From an uncultured Collinsella sp. (lineage in GTDB: Bacteria > Actinomycetota > Coriobacteriia > Coriobacteriales > Coriobacteriaceae), in assembly GCA_902470925.1 (NCBI GenBank), contig CABRIF010000069.1:1-13434 (forward strand): a DNA stretch of 13,434 nucleotides, given 5' to 3'. The notes beneath the pieces were generated by a model, which made no database searches, had not been told where the DNA came from, and was given only the letters and a program-made list of their open reading frames with translations. The position numbers were made by a program, and so were the translations under genes. The stretch's first letter is position 1; the number at the start of each line of letters is the position of its first letter. Of the stretch, positions 13,389-13,434 are shown one piece after another.

Positions 13389-13434
13389 CTGTCTCTTATA
13401 CACATCTGACGCTGCCGACGATACTCCTTGTGTA
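13389..13434. other. Illumina Nextera adapter (library contamination)
   Basis: CTGTCTCTTATACACATCT (13389-13407) is the Tn5 mosaic end, followed by GACGCTGCCGACGA (13408-13421), the Nextera Read 1 side, then TACTCCTT (13422-13429), the reverse complement of i5 index AAGGAGTA (S507/N507), then GTGTA, the start of the P5 portion. The minus-strand peptide MCIRDS encoded here is the well-known product of translating this adapter. Nothing in this stretch is genomic. Confidence 0.98.

Overview
This is a GC-rich chromosomal segment from a bacterium, read mostly on the minus strand. It carries a set of single-copy housekeeping genes (lysS, greA, tatA, ispE, dtd, rdgB, rph, murI, pepD) with good Shine-Dalgarno sites and short gene gaps. 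The high GC, the veg-ispE pair, the LysRS with an added tRNA-binding domain and the protein style suggest a gut-type Actinomycetota, class Coriobacteriia (Collinsella-like). That placement is an inference from sequence style, not a search result.

Left part (1-3843): pepD (minus) has a hairpin terminator at the window edge. To its right, on the plus strand and with lower GC, lie a remnant of what looks like an antitoxin, a PIN-domain (VapC-like) toxin, and an unrecognised 108-residue protein. From 2821 to 3843 there is no convincing gene but three different repeat families sit side by side: a 9-bp minisatellite, an array of about 31-bp units that switches orientation at its centre, and three copies of an element of about 100 bp. 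The last of these carries a perfect 18-bp-stem terminator for lysS.

Middle part (3844-9972): lysS and greA; tatA with its own promoter and terminator; tRNA-Pro(CGG) with its own terminator; ispE translationally coupled to veg; and dtd coupled to rdgB. Together these serve translation (lysS, dtd, tRNAs), transcript elongation (greA), protein export (tatA), isoprenoid precursor synthesis (ispE) and nucleotide-pool cleaning (rdgB).

Right part (9973-13434): a second, shorter copy of the inverting ~31-bp repeat lies between rdgB and rph. Then follow rph, murI and a HAD-family phosphatase, which look like one transcription unit read from a promoter near 13160-13188 (gene order HAD, murI, rph, and perhaps on to rdgB-dtd). 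Divergent to it is tRNA-Val(UAC), followed by a GNRA-loop terminator that may be shared with a second, truncated tRNA on the minus strand. The last 46 bases are not genomic: they are Illumina Nextera adapter including a readable i5 index, so the contig ends in unremoved library adapter.

No defence system, prophage, CRISPR array or insertion sequence is visible. The most interesting material is the dispersed, orientation-switching repeat family seen at two loci.
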